Shown here: piece by piece, positions 8,327 through 19,331 of the stretch
How positions within the stretch are numbered: position 1 is the first letter of the stretch
Layout of the letters: each line of letters starts with the position of its first letter
DNA from: Stemphylium vesicarium
Taxonomy: Eukaryota; Ascomycota; Dothideomycetes; Pleosporales; Pleosporaceae
NCBI GenBank assembly: GCA_004380135.1
Contig: QXCR01000034.1
Location: 368,295 to 432,294 of the forward strand
Direction: 5' to 3'
Length of the DNA: 64,000 nucleotides
The notes under the pieces: generated by a model
Told to the model about the DNA's origin: nothing
Database searches by the model: none
The model's input: the letters and a program-made list of their open reading frames with translations, nothing else
Program-made: the position numbers and the translations under genes

Positions 8327-10738
8327 TTATACATGACCAGGTAGATCAAACTCCTTTTTGCCGTGCTTGTTCTTATTCATTCCACTGTCTTCATCATCTT
8401 CGGATTCTTCTTCAAAGTGCTCGCTCTCATCACTGCTACTTTCGTCATCGTCTTCGTCGCCTGCAACGAAGCGATTGAGTCGTCCACCGTCTTCGCCCCA
8501 GAATTGCAATCCATCAGGATCGCGGTCTTCTGAAAGGTCCAGGTTCGGGATATCCTCGAATAGCGCAGGATTCAGATCGTTCCTGAACCGTACCAGGGAC
8601 TGTGTAAGGCGCTCCAGGACGTATTGGGGCAATGAAGGTTCCTTAACAGTGGTACCGTCGGTAGCTGATCGCTCGGTACGCTCCTCGTGCCCAAGATCGA
8701 TGATTGGCACGTCTTCAGCTCGAACATCTCCAGTTGGGTTAAGGTAAGTGTCAAATGATCTGCGGACCCGCTCGAGCATTTGCTGTGCAGCGTCAGGCAT
8801 TTGGGGCATCTGCGGCATTTGCGGAAATTGGGGTATCTGTGGGAAGTTTGGTAAAGACGGAAACTGAGGCATCTGAGGCATTTGCGGCATGCGTGGTCTT
8901 CCAGGGAACTGCGGCATTTGAAAGGGAAAAGAGGGCAGCTGACCTGGAAGCCATGTCTCTTCTGGCTCATCCGGTTGAAAGTAGTATCGAGGCGAACGAA
9001 GTGGTGCTTGGGAAGAGGGTGAGCTGACGCTCGCGGGTGACCTCGACCCTGAGTCAATATCGGCGTCTAATATCGCATTGGCGGCCTCTTCACTCTCTGG
9101 CCCGTTCAAGATGCGGAGCTCGTTTGTATTGTAAGAGTCGCAAGTGACACATTGATTTCCAAGCCAGTGATACTTGACAGAGGACTTTGCAGAACAATCA
9201 TTGCACTGGACAACTGCTCGCGTGTTTGCAAACTGCTCAGGCATGGGCTGGCCTTCAATTGCCTGGGTCAACTTCTGCCACTGTAGGTCCATGCACACAG
9301 CACTCTTCTTGCATATGGGGCATTTGTACGCGGTTTGCATGTAGAGATTGTAGCAGCCTTTGTGGAGGTAATGGCCACAAGGCATTGAGACGACGGCGGT
9401 GGATGAGGTGAACAGGTGATCACCACAGATAGGACAGTCGCCTTCGGTGGCGCGTGGGAGACATTTGTGTGTAGTCGCGTGCGAGATGGATATGCAAACG
9501 TTACAGCTCTAAGGCTTATCAGCGTAGTTCAAAACCGATTGAAGGTATGGGTTTACCTTGCAATGATAAAAGTCTTTGCCCAGACCTTCTCCTCGCCGGC
9601 AGATACCGCAGTCTGGGCAGTGGTAGATCTTCTTCTTGCTGTTGTTGTCCCAGAGCTTGCAGATGTCACAGTAATAGCATGCAGCCTCCGTCTCGCAGTT
9701 CTTGCACGTATCGGCTGCTTGCTGAGGCGTGCCGCATGCCATACACAGCATGTTCTGTGTCATCTTCCGGTTCAGGTTATGGTCCTCGACTGCATCGTGA
9801 CAGTGCCGACAAGTATACCAGCGACGGCACTCGAAGCACTGCACCTTGACGTTGCGCTTGTAGTGCTGGCAGCCGAGGACGAGCTCTCCCTCGGCAACGT
9901 CGTCCTCTTCGTCTTCGCCATGCTCTGCGTTGTGGTGGTGATGTGGCTGCGGTCGGTACGTTGGGCTGGTGTCGCCCTCTCGCAGATTGTACGAGGCGTC
10001 GGGATTGACATCGGACGTGGATGAGTAAGGCGAGGATGCGTGTACCTCGGAGAAGAGGGACTCGCCAGAAGTCGGGGTGAAGGGGCGGTCGTGTGATAGG
10101 AGGCTGGCCGGAGAGGTTGGGCGCATGAAGTGGTATCGCTCCGTCATCAGGTTGTGGACCATGCGAGCGCGCTCCTGGTCCGAGACATTCAGGGCGCGGA
10201 TCTCGTGGATGCGCATGCGGAGATGGGCCATGCCATCATCTGCTGGGAGCAATTCGGACATGGCGGCGGCATTCTGGCTAGGGGTGCTGGCAGGGCGCTG
10301 GATTGAAGTAGTCGGCGGCGCAGTCAAGCGCGACGGGTCTACCTCGAGGTGACGGAATTGATCTGCGAGTGTGCGGGATGGATTCGCGGACATTTCGACT
10401 GGGGTGTCTATTGGTAGATCGTCATGGCTCTGCTCTTCGTCGACAACGGCGCTGCGAGGCCGCTGGGAGAAGGAAGAGTAACGTCGGAATCGGTCGACTA
10501 GGGCTGTGGGTCGTGCGGCTGCATCTGCTTCGGCAACGTCGCCTTCACGTGCGCTCACGGCACTCGCTGCAGTTTCGTGATCTGGCCGTGGGCTGGGTAC
10601 GGCAGAGTCGTGATTATCACATGCTAAAGCCTGAGCCCGACTTCCCTCGTCATTCGCCTCGCCTGGCGGAACAACACCTGAGAAGCGGCGTGCATGGCGC
10701 ACCACCGGGTCAATAATAAAGGAGGAAAAGAGACTCAT
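8327..10738 (-). CDS. CHY/RING zinc-finger E3 ubiquitin ligase (RCHY1/PIRH2-like)
   Basis: Two exons, 9557-10738 and 8327-9508, with a 48-bp intron at 9509-9556, encode 787 aa. The first 280 residues are disordered. A CHY zinc finger starts near residue 285 (GCQHYKRNVKVQCFECRRWY), followed by the CTCHY region (CYYCDICKLWDN... YHCPDCGICRRGEG). A RING-H2 finger runs from about 418 to 458 (CPICGD ... MPCGHYLHKGCY ... CPICKK), then a PIRH2-type zinc ribbon (CNDCSAKSSVKYHWLGNQC). This order is diagnostic of RCHY1-type ligases. The acidic C-terminal region carries a low-complexity run of Met-Pro-Gln/Phe-Pro-Gln units. The substrates are unknown. It is about three times the length of animal PIRH2, mainly because of the N- and C-terminal disordered regions. 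Confidence 0.9.
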
Positions 10739-12934
10739 TGGGACATGTTGTATCTCAACGAGGAAATGCAGGAGAGAACGCTCCGATGAACGGGGCCAAA
10801 AGACCCTCAGGCGCAGCTCGCACTGTGCTTCTCTTTACCACGTCTCTGTGGCTAGAATTGCTCACATGCTCTCGTACAGCCACAGTCGCCACTGTCAGAA
10901 GCCTGCTCTTCGGGCATCGCTGGGTCCGGTCCGAATACGCTCTCCGTCGCTTTCGTGTCGTCTTTGCGTGTATACGCCCACCGCAACTGCACCCGCAAGC
11001 ATTTCCCGAATAGGCACCCCACAAAAGGAACCTGTCATAGTCACGGCATGGCTGTCGCACAGTCAACGACGGAAGACTTAACTTTGGCAGACCCATGTCG
11101 ACCCTCCTCCGTTGGCTCCACGATGTCTGGTACCGGTCTCCCCTAGCACCCATGCCATACCCAGCCCTCGGTGCCCTCCTTGCATCCAGAAGACATGCGC
11201 CTTCGATGATCGGACCTTCAGGCCACCCGCGTCTCCACAACTCCGATGCTGCATATCTTACAACTCTATACACCACTGTATCCAAGATAACAAGGGGAAA
11301 AGAAGGTAGCCAGTCCTGACCGCTGTTCCGAAGATTGAGGCGACGACCCCCTCTATGCCTATGGCTGCGAGCGAAGCCCAATAACGACAAACAGCTCATT
11401 TAGCCTGCGTTATGGCATCATCATACTAGGATGGGTATTACTACATGGTCATTTCTCGAAATGGTAGGTTCTGCAGTAAAGTGTCGATTGCAGCAGAAAT
11501 CTGTGGAATACAGTGAGGACGGTTGGCGTTCAGTCCCTCGTCGCCAAGCACGGCGAACCGCCACAGTGGCAAATCGCATCCTTACACACCTCCACCACCA
11601 CCAACCCAGGACCGAATCCTTCACCACCCACAACTTCATGTGGCGACTTCCTGAGAAGGCAATTTAGAAGAAAAGGTGTGGATTGTGGCGGATCTTTCGC
11701 GGTCACTAAACGGACCGATGGGAGCAGATTACACTCTATGCTCCGCGGAAGCTGAATGCATTGAGAACATCGGGTACTTGTGGCTGACTCGGCCCGGTAC
11801 GATTTATACGCTCATGGCAGCCTGCGTCTGCCGTAAAAAGCAATTTTTTCAGAAAGACGTTGATTGCAGCAGCGAAAACAGGGTATAGAGATGAACGATT
11901 ACAGTCTCGACGCAGTTTGATCCCACGGTACGACAGCGGCATGACGCTATGCAGTGTCAGTCGCTGACCTGTCTTCTCTAGCATACCGGCCACGATACTG
12001 CCACAACAAGTAATAAACCAAAGAGCTATTGATTGCGGCGCCCATGTCATGGGACAGAGGCCAGACGGCGCAAGGCCGTTGACACGTCTCCTTTCCGACG
12101 CTAGGCACATGTACCAGCCAAGTCCCTGCGACAAGACCTTGGGTCGCTGTCCCACGCCTTCCATGCCCGCGTAGGGCAATTCTTGCAAGTCTTGTTGAAA
12201 GCAGCGAGGCTTCCACGGATGTGAATGCACCGAGTCCATTTCGCGCCCGTTCTGCGACCATGGATACCACCCCTAGGTCAGGCAAGTAATCCAGAGCTGT
12301 TGATTACAGTCTCATTCTTTGGAACCACTAAGCAAATTACCACACCTCGAGGAGTAGCTTACTCCACATCGCCGTGCATAACTCCTCCTAGACGGGCAAG
12401 TTTGCGTCGACTGTCCAACGCGGCAACAATATCGTGGTTGAGGTTATTTACCAAGACTAGTCGTGTCACTAAGGCAAGGCCGTGCTGAATCTTCTCCTGA
12501 ACTCTGTATTGGACCGACCAACGTCCAAATTTCCCTTCACAGTAATTTCCGTCAAATCTCGTAGATTCCTGCAAATATTTCCTGGCTCGCTACTTAAACT
12601 TTGCGGTCTAATTGCTGCATTTTGGAAACTATTGAACGGCGTGGCTGCCGCACTTGGTCTCGGCATCACGTTCCCGGTTGACGAGAGATTGTCTGGGCCT
12701 CTTCACAACTTGCACAAAGACGGGACATGAATGTGCTTGTTGTTCCGCAACGCGTCAAAGTAGCTTCAGTCTCAGTCCCACAAGCTGCAACGACGGCTTC
12801 GTCTTTGGCTTTAAGTGATGGACAATATGTCTGTCGCACATATCGAGAGAGCGGTTTTACTTGTTCATTCATTACCTTTGGCATGCAAGACCGTCATATT
12901 CGTCACGTTCATCCCTTCATTCTCCTCTTGGCCC
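10739..12934. other. Gene-poor interval with no supported gene
   Basis: About 2.2 kb upstream of the ligase gene and downstream of the SET gene. Open frames up to 214 codons occur but resemble no family and show no introns. Short GATTGCAG/GATTACAG-like words recur about six times between 11470 and 12310, without a regular unit around them. Confidence 0.45.
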
Positions 12935-13837
12935 TCAGCTCTCGACACCATGCGCGTCGCGGAGCCTAGGTGCCGCGGCATCGTCACCAGCATCATGCCA
13001 CCCCCACATGCCCGCAGCAACGCAGAATCTATCCATCCATGTCCCCTGCACAAAAACACGTATCCCCGTGACTCTGTTCTGTTCCGTCTCGAACATCTCT
13101 ATCTCCATTTGTAACCGCGGCCTCATCCTCTCTTCCAGGAGTTCATCCATCAGCCCCTCCTGTTCCATCAACGCCATGCTCAGCACGTCGTAGATGAACC
13201 GCGAGGACAACGATATCCTAAACCCCTCTGCCTCTTTCCTCAACCTAGGGTCCACAATAATCGAACCCGAGTGTCTTCCCTTTGTGTCTCTACCCTGTGT
13301 CAAATATGTAAGCCCTCTCAACAGCGTGCGCCGCATCTCACTAAGCAAGTGAAACTCCGTCCCAATCTCACAAGCGCGACACCTGCATTCAAAGCGCAGC
13401 AAATGATGTCGATCCACCCTCGTTCTATTGTTAAAATCGGACTCGTAGCAAAACATAAGCTCTTCGTCCGGTTCGATATCGCGGACAGCGTAGCTTGTAA
13501 TGCGGGAGCCGTCAGGTAGCTGATCCAGTACCTTGACATTGGGCAGACAAGAATGGTTGAAGCGCGAGTGCAGAGGGAAGAAGCCATGCGCGACCCTTCC
13601 TCCAGGCAAGGGTATAGCGAAAGAGTTATCGGCGAATGCCAGCTCTTTGTTAGGAAAAGGGGTTGTGGCGTTGTACCGGAGAGATAGGAACTGTGTTTTC
13701 TTATCCGCTGGTAAGCGCTGAAATTCGCTGTTGATGTCTTGTTCTGTGATATGATCGTGTCGCTTGGGTATTATGAACACTGGGGTTTCCTGTAGAATGA
13801 TGGATCCCTCGGGTATCTGCTGCGTTGCAAAGGCTCC
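12935..13837 (-). CDS. SET-domain protein (putative lysine methyltransferase), 5' end unresolved
   Basis: The last exon encodes 300 residues starting GAFATQQIPEGSIILQETPVF, the N-terminal strand of a SET domain. It continues to the core motif RFNHSCLPNV and the Tyr-containing segment EELMFCYESDF, then a cysteine cluster FECRCRACE of post-SET type. The exon's acceptor (GGATAG) is at 13838-13840. A plausible upstream exon ends at 14004 with donor GTACGC and encodes FATTAHPTYKQ, which would complete the usual start of the fold. I could not find a start codon in frame, so at least one more 5' exon is likely. By family it would transfer methyl groups from S-adenosylmethionine to lysine, in a SET5/SMYD-like subgroup. 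The substrate is unknown. Confidence 0.8.
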   Translation of the reverse strand, partial: GAFATQQIPEGSIILQETPVFIIPKRHDHITEQDINSEFQRLPADKKTQFLSLRYNATTPFPNKELAFADNSFAIPLPGGRVAHGFFPLHSRFNHSCLPNVKVLDQLPDGSRITSYAVRDIEPDEELMFCYESDFNNRTRVDRHHLLRFECRCRACEIGTEFHLLSEMRRTLLRGLTYLTQGRDTKGRHSGSIIVDPRLRKEAEGFRISLSSRFIYDVLSMALMEQEGLMDELLEERMRPRLQMEIEMFETEQNRVTGIRVFVQGTWMDRFCVAAGMWGWHDAGDDAAAPRLRDAHGVES

Positions 13838-14730
13838 CTATCCTTTTCCCTGAGGTGAGGCGTTGAGGGAAAAGGGTGCGTCGTGGGGTATGTGTAGGTT
13901 ATGGTAGGCTGGCTATTGTGATAAGCAACTTGTGATACATTTGTATGAGGGTAGCCTACGGTGGGCAGCGTCATCAGGCCTCGATGCCATCATTATCGCG
14001 TACCTGTTTGTAAGTGGGATGTGCAGTGGTTGCGAACCTGCAGGAGAAGAGGTTCCCGGTTGCTGCTGCCGCACCACTGTTACGCGAACCTGCTGTGTAA
14101 CCGCAGCGAGATGTGGTATGTTCGACCTATAGTGGACTCGATGACTTGCCGACATTCATACGAGCACCGGACTGGGACCTAAATCTGGCTTCCTATCGAA
14201 ACATTTTTTTTGTCGTCTGCGATTGCGATCTTACTGTCTCCGCTTTAAACTTTAACAATATTACTAGGTTCCTCCGTTACATAGTCATGCCAATTGAACA
14301 TTATCGTACGTGCAAACATAGTTCAGTCAAAGAACATGCAGCCATTACATAGTGCGCCCTAGTTACAGAACCATCTGCCGCTCGTGCCGTAGCCACCAGT
14401 CCTCACTGATGCGAAGAACCTCAAGTCCGGCCTTCTGAGCTCCATCTTTTCTTTCAAGCTCTTCTCAGCTTTATGTCTCTTATTATTTGCAGTTTTTGCC
14501 ATGGTCCGGTGCCTAACACGAAGTGCTGGCTTCAAGATGCCACTCTGGCTAGGCTGTGTATACAGCTCCTAAAGTATATTATCCTTCCGGCGTGGTGCTT
14601 ACGGATCCTAAGCTCTGGATTTCTGCCAAAGCGTTTTTCACGTTGTACGACAGGATGATTGCGTTGTTTTTTGTCGCCCTGGACAAAGAGGCGGATATTG
14701 AGCGCTGCTCCAGTCTGCTCTGAATTTGCG
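13838..14730. other. Unresolved 5' region of the SET gene and intergenic DNA
   Basis: It contains the probable intron 13838-14003, at least one upstream coding exon ending at 14004, and then the promoter of the SET-domain gene. The rest, toward 14730, is probably 3' flank of the dihydrofolate synthase gene. Confidence 0.4.
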
Positions 14731-14802
14731 CTCTCTTCAAGCCTCTCGCTCTCTTCAAGCTTCTCGCCGTTGTCAAGCTTCTCGCCCTCTTCGGGCTTCA
14801 TC
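14731..14802. repeat. 18-bp imperfect tandem repeat, four units
   Basis: Units begin at 14731, 14749, 14767 and 14785, built around CTCTTCAAGCTTCTCG, with two to several changes between units. The array sits 55 bp past the stop codon of the dihydrofolate synthase gene, probably in its 3' UTR. On the minus strand it could encode GEKLEE-like repeats in a short open frame, but I do not call a gene. Confidence 0.75.
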
Positions 14803-14856
14803 TCATCCTCGCGGGCTGTACATGATGGTCAACATACTATCCCTTTCAAGCCCTGA

Positions 14857-16605
14857 TTACGACTCACTGGGTTCAGAAAGCTGCTGAGAATCTTCTTCTG
14901 TGTTCTGTTTCGTCGCATCCACCCGGCCTGTGTGGTCATTAGTACACCATGCTTTTCAATGCGCCGAACAAGCCTCACCAGTCTTGATTTGCTGCTCTTC
15001 AGCTACAACACGCTCCAGTTCTTGGTCTAGGTTTTCCATCTGCATCTGTAAAAGTCTTCTCTTCTCTCGACTCGAAGTTTCTTTTACCCGCTCTGCGATC
15101 CTCTGCTCATCGTTTCTGCTGGGTTGGTCGAAAGGATCTGTGCGCCCAGAACTGAGCAAGGAATTAACTCTAGCCTGCTCCTCTCTTGACATGGCCTTGA
15201 TATTTTCCCGGTCTTCTTCCAGTTCGGGATCGTACCAGTAATTTGGACTACTTCGCGATCGTGCTTCGCGATGGAAATCTCCAACAAGATACAAACTGCC
15301 CGTCAGCACTACAGGCAATCCATTTTTGGTGAGATGCTTGGCTGCAAGCAGTGCTCGAAATGCACCATCCTTGGGCATTGCCAGTCCTGTAATCCTTTCT
15401 TGTACAGATTTTGCTACATCGAGCAGTTTCTCTGGATCCATTGGTTTTACGGAGGGCATGCCGTCCACTGGGCCAAAGGTCGTGGCGATGACATGATCAC
15501 CTGGCTGCAGTAGTACCCTGAGGTACTCGCTTGCATCTTTGCCTTCGGTCATAGCAAGTACCCAGGTAACTGGCCATCCAAAGCGAGGATGGTGGCCCGA
15601 TCCCTCGATGTACCCCCTACGGTTGACCTTGTTGACGCAATCTACGAGTACTTTTGCAGCATCAGGGTTGTGGGCTCCATCTACTAGGATCTCCTGCCCT
15701 CTGGGGTTATCGTGGCTGCCAAATACGGCTGGAACTCTGATCCGTTGCAAGCGGCCAGGATTGACATGCAGTCGGGTGTTCAATAGAAACTTTCCGAGAT
15801 CAAAATGCCTGAAATCAAGGTCCAAGCTCTCTACAGCTTGCTTTGCAGCGATTACGGCCAAGGTCGCATTGTCTTCCTGGAACGGTCGCAGTGGTTGAAT
15901 AAAGAGTTTCCAGTAACTCTTGCTGAACAGTTTTCTCTTCAATTCAGCAGAATCATGGAAGAGTCGAGGACCTGCGCCGATACTTTTGGCATGTTGGTCG
16001 ATTACGTCTTTGACATATTCCTCGTTGGTTGGATTGATGATGTAAGGTACGTTGGGCCTAAGAATGCCAGCCTTGTGTAGCGAGATATCTTCCAGAGTAT
16101 TCCCAAGGAAGTTTTGGTGGTCACGGGCAATCTTGGATATAACGGAAACAGCTTGGTTGTTCAAGATATTGGTGGCGTCCTGCTGTCCGCCCATGCCCAC
16201 TTCGACAACACCAATTTGGACTCGTTCTTCATTGAAGATGTGAAAAGCGGTGGCGGTAAGAATCTCGAAGGGGGAAGCCCTGATTCCTGCTATCAGGTTA
16301 AGCTCGATGTAGTGTTTTTCGATCTTTCGAAATAGCGTCTCATCAACGGGTTGGTTGTTGATAGTAATGCAGTCCCATCTGTGAAGGTTAGACTACGACC
16401 GCCCCCATATGTGACAGCGTGCCTACCTGTCTACAAGATGTGGAGAGGTGAATTTACCACACTTGAGCTTTTTGCGCGTGATCAGGTTCGAGGCGTAGTG
16501 GCAAATAGACCCTTTGCCGTTGGTGCCAGCCACATGTATTGACTTCCATGGGAACTGCACATTTTTCACGAGCTGGCTAATCCGCTCCAGGCCCGGCTGT
16601 ATCAT
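14857..16605 (-). CDS. FOL3: Dihydrofolate synthase (FolC family)
   Basis: Exons 16427-16605, 14979-16378 and 14857-14927 encode 549 aa. The start MIQPGLERISQLV is typical of fungal dihydrofolate synthetases. The ATP-binding P-loop HVAGTNGKGS is near residue 24, and VGMGGQQDATNIL, NFLGNTLEDISLHKAGI and LVDGAHNPDA are the conserved Mur-ligase-type motifs. The enzyme joins dihydropteroate and glutamate to make dihydrofolate. The third exon is supported by a strong donor (GTGAGG) and the branch point TACTAAT. Without it the frame would end four codons later in CSAH. A charged coiled C-terminal extension of about 100 residues follows the catalytic core, longer than in yeast. It could act as a folylpolyglutamate synthase instead, but the start and motif set favour the synthase. 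Confidence 0.9.
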
Positions 16606-17093
16606 GGCCGCATGAGATAGGCAACGTTGAGGCTAGGTAGACAGTCGACAGTCTGAAACGAGGGTACCTGCAGGTGGTGTTGACTCACGGGAGCGAGTGG
16701 ACCAGAGGCTGCAGGCAGGAGCGACCATACTGCAAGAGGCAATTGTGGCTTGGCAATGGCGGTCGCACCTGACAAAGAAGAGCAATTGTTAGGCAATTAC
16801 GGCTTTGAAGGGTGTATCACATCAGCGCAATACCCGAGTAACACGGCAACGGAGCGGATGTCTCTTCTAGGGTAGTTTGTGTATTTAGTTGTGACTAGAA
16901 GCCGTTCTTCGCGTTCCCCAGACGCTTCAGCCTCACTGCCGCTGCACTGTTTTAGGTGGGTGCGACTTGCGCCGCTCTGGCGCCCTAGTTCCCTCTCCAC
17001 CCATCCCCAGCCCATCCGTCAAGGCGCGTCACCATCAACAACACATGCCCACTCGCCTTTTTTTTGAACCCTTACAACTCACTCTTTTGCGCA
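16606..17093. promoter_or_regulatory. Divergent promoter region
   Basis: 488 bp between the starts of the dihydrofolate synthase gene (minus) and the disordered-protein gene (plus). A T-rich stretch lies just before the plus-strand start. No specific binding site is assigned. Confidence 0.4.
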
Positions 17094-18611
17094 ATGGGTA
17101 TCCCGATCGGTTGGAACATCAAGCGGGAGGAGGACAAGGAGAAAGACGTGCTAAGAGCCGACTTGACAGGCGAGCGCTCATCCATCCGCCGCCGCGTCAG
17201 ACCAAACAGATCACCGCGCCCGCACAGCACACTCGACACAGATTTCCTCATCTCCGCATCCGGCTCTGCTCCACACATTGAGTGGATCCCGCGCTCGTCG
17301 CATCGCACGCGTTTGGCGCCACCGCCGGTCCCTGAACTCTCGAGGACCGATTACCGCAGCAACGAGGCTGTGAGCAACCCATCCGCACCACTTAGCCCCA
17401 ACACTTCCCTGCGTCGCTCACGCAATCGCTGGGATGGCATTATGCGCGCGTACGAGGCGCGCAACGTTCCGTTCAACGACCGCTCCTTCACAGCTTCCTT
17501 CACCCCGGGCCCTGCGCCTGCAGCAGCTTCGCGATCATCAGAAGCGGAGACGACGCGCGATGCGCGGGACCGCTCACACATGCGGGAGAGGACGTCTCAC
17601 CGTCGCGCTTCCGGTGCAAGATTGAATCGTTCGCGGAGTCCACGCGCTGACCCCTCTGCTGCAAGAGGCGACACTGCGAATGCGCCCGAGGAACATCACG
17701 AGAGTAGCGACAACAACGCAGTGGCCTTTCCCCCGCTTCGTAGGATGGGTCGCCGTACCATTGCCGATGGACCCTTACCCACCAGCTCCTTGCGCGAGTC
17801 CTGGAGCCCAGTCCCTGCCCTGGATGGCTTGGGCGACCGGAATCGCAGCGTCAGTCCATTTGGCGACCAACTGCACTGGGATAGCTTCCTCACAACCGTT
17901 GTGGACGATCCGGTCGCACCAACTGCGGGGTCATCATTCGCTTCAGCCGCAGCCTCAGCCTCGTTCAATAACTCCCATCCGAGCTCCCGAGCAGGGAGTT
18001 CAAACTCGGCCGCGTCTTCCCAAACACACCTAACCGTCCCTTCTCAACGACCAACTCCACCACAATCGGAGCAGTTTATGCGCGCCTGCGATACAGAGGA
18101 GGACGATACTGCTTCAGATACAGAGGAGGAGACGGACGTTCGTGTTTCCATGCGCCGCCACCATAGCGATCGCCCGGCATATCTCATCGGTGTCCCAGAC
18201 TCGACCACCCGCCGCAGAATGCGCCCATCGTACTTTTCAAACGAGCCTCCCATGCGAGATACAGAGCGCTACTCTCTGCGTGTCATCGACCAGTCCCGCG
18301 ACGCAAGCGAATATGTCCACAGCTTCTACAACCGGGGCAACTGGCGGGAGATTGAGTTTGAAGAAACTAGGCCTCAAACATCACAGCTCGATGGTCCAGC
18401 CGAGGAGCCCGCGAGTACCAGCGAGGAAGAGGTTCCGCCGCTTGTACGTGCCGATTCTACGCCGCTGGATCAGGAGCTCCGGGATGCGCGGTCACTGCTG
18501 GAGCGTCTTGCGCGTCGTGAAGACGTTAGCGACGACTTCTGGGCCTCTGTTGGCCTGACGCGATCTTTTTCCGATCCCGTCGAGCGCTTCCAAGAGCTCG
18601 AACGACTTTGA
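17094..18611 (+). CDS. Disordered Ser/Arg-rich hypothetical protein
   Basis: A single exon of 505 aa. I chose the ATG at 17094 (MGIPIGWNIKREEDKEKD) because the frame further upstream has no ATG. The protein is mostly low-complexity with many RSRSP, SS and PP runs and an acidic cluster TEEDDTASDTEEETD. Two parts look ordered: a central stretch LGDRNRSVSPFGDQLHWDSF followed by LTTVVDDPVAP, and the C-terminus LRDARSLLERLARREDVSDD followed by FWASVGLTRSF, which is predicted to be helical. I do not recognise a named family, and no enzyme motif, membrane segment or signal peptide is present. Its composition (many SP and RS sites) suggests a phosphorylated scaffold or regulatory protein, but this is inference. 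Confidence 0.75.
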   Translation: MGIPIGWNIKREEDKEKDVLRADLTGERSSIRRRVRPNRSPRPHSTLDTDFLISASGSAPHIEWIPRSSHRTRLAPPPVPELSRTDYRSNEAVSNPSAPLSPNTSLRRSRNRWDGIMRAYEARNVPFNDRSFTASFTPGPAPAAASRSSEAETTRDARDRSHMRERTSHRRASGARLNRSRSPRADPSAARGDTANAPEEHHESSDNNAVAFPPLRRMGRRTIADGPLPTSSLRESWSPVPALDGLGDRNRSVSPFGDQLHWDSFLTTVVDDPVAPTAGSSFASAAASASFNNSHPSSRAGSSNSAASSQTHLTVPSQRPTPPQSEQFMRACDTEEDDTASDTEEETDVRVSMRRHHSDRPAYLIGVPDSTTRRRMRPSYFSNEPPMRDTERYSLRVIDQSRDASEYVHSFYNRGNWREIEFEETRPQTSQLDGPAEEPASTSEEEVPPLVRADSTPLDQELRDARSLLERLARREDVSDDFWASVGLTRSFSDPVERFQELERL

Positions 18612-18660
18612 AAAGAAGAAGAAGAAGAAGAAGAAGAAGAAGAAGAAGAAGAAGAAGAAA
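18612..18660. repeat. (GAA)n microsatellite
   Basis: About 15 uninterrupted GAA units directly after the stop codon of the preceding gene, so in its 3' UTR. It is likely length-polymorphic. Confidence 0.95.
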
Positions 18661-19331
18661 CGTCTATTGAGTATCTATGTCGATTTCGTTCATTTGTCAA
18701 TCTGGCTGGGCTGGTTCCGCTATTGACCAACTTTATTTTTCTCTTCATCATATCCCGTTTCCATACTAAGCGATTTCTCTTACTTTTTTTACTTTTTTAT
18801 TTATTTTTACATCCGCCATTTGTGGGACTCTGACGGTTTGGCCTTGGCCCGCTTAATGCTCGTTTGATGAAAGAAGGTTCAAGGGTCTGAAGCAGAGCGG
18901 AGGAATTATCATGGTTTCATGATATCTCACCTCATCTGACTCGTCTATTGTCAGTTGGAGGAAGGAATGAAGAACGTGGTATCAACCAGGTTTGGGCTAT
19001 ACAACCTAGTTTTGTTTAGCCACGAACGAGTCAAAGTGTGAGAAGAGGAAACAGGAATCAACAAAAGTCATATTCCCGCAACACTAGAGTGCGTTGCTTC
19101 CTCAGATCTCTGTATTGCCCATGTGGCTTCCCTCTGTGAACGTGACATGTGAAGCTAGCGAAACACTTGAGCAATTCCGTTGAAGGAATGGTAGAATTTC
19201 TTCCAAACTGAACATGTATGCACCGCCCAATGCTAATGTGTGGTATCAAAAGAACAAAAATGCAAACGCTACGCCTTTCAAAAAACGCCATGTCTTTCCG
19301 GGGATAGGGAGAGAGAAAACCCTCATCGACT
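18661..19331. other. Convergent intergenic region
   Basis: About 670 bp holding the 3' ends of the disordered-protein gene and of ALG11. AT-rich T-tracts occur near 18780-18810. No further gene was seen. Confidence 0.5.

Noticed and set aside
9416..10024. A 202-codon plus-strand frame
   Set aside because: It is antisense to the CHY zinc-finger exon, whose coding sequence is firmly supported.
10755..11399. A 214-codon open frame upstream of the ligase gene
   Set aside because: No recognisable domain and atypical composition; lies in the probable promoter.
11470..12310. Recurrent GATTGCAG/GATTACAG words
   Set aside because: The spacing is irregular and flanks are unrelated; too short to call a repeat family.
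14532..14801. A 90-codon open frame with GEKLEE repeats
   Set aside because: Only 55 bp from the FOL3 stop on the same strand, so it is most likely 3' UTR; kept as a repeat only.
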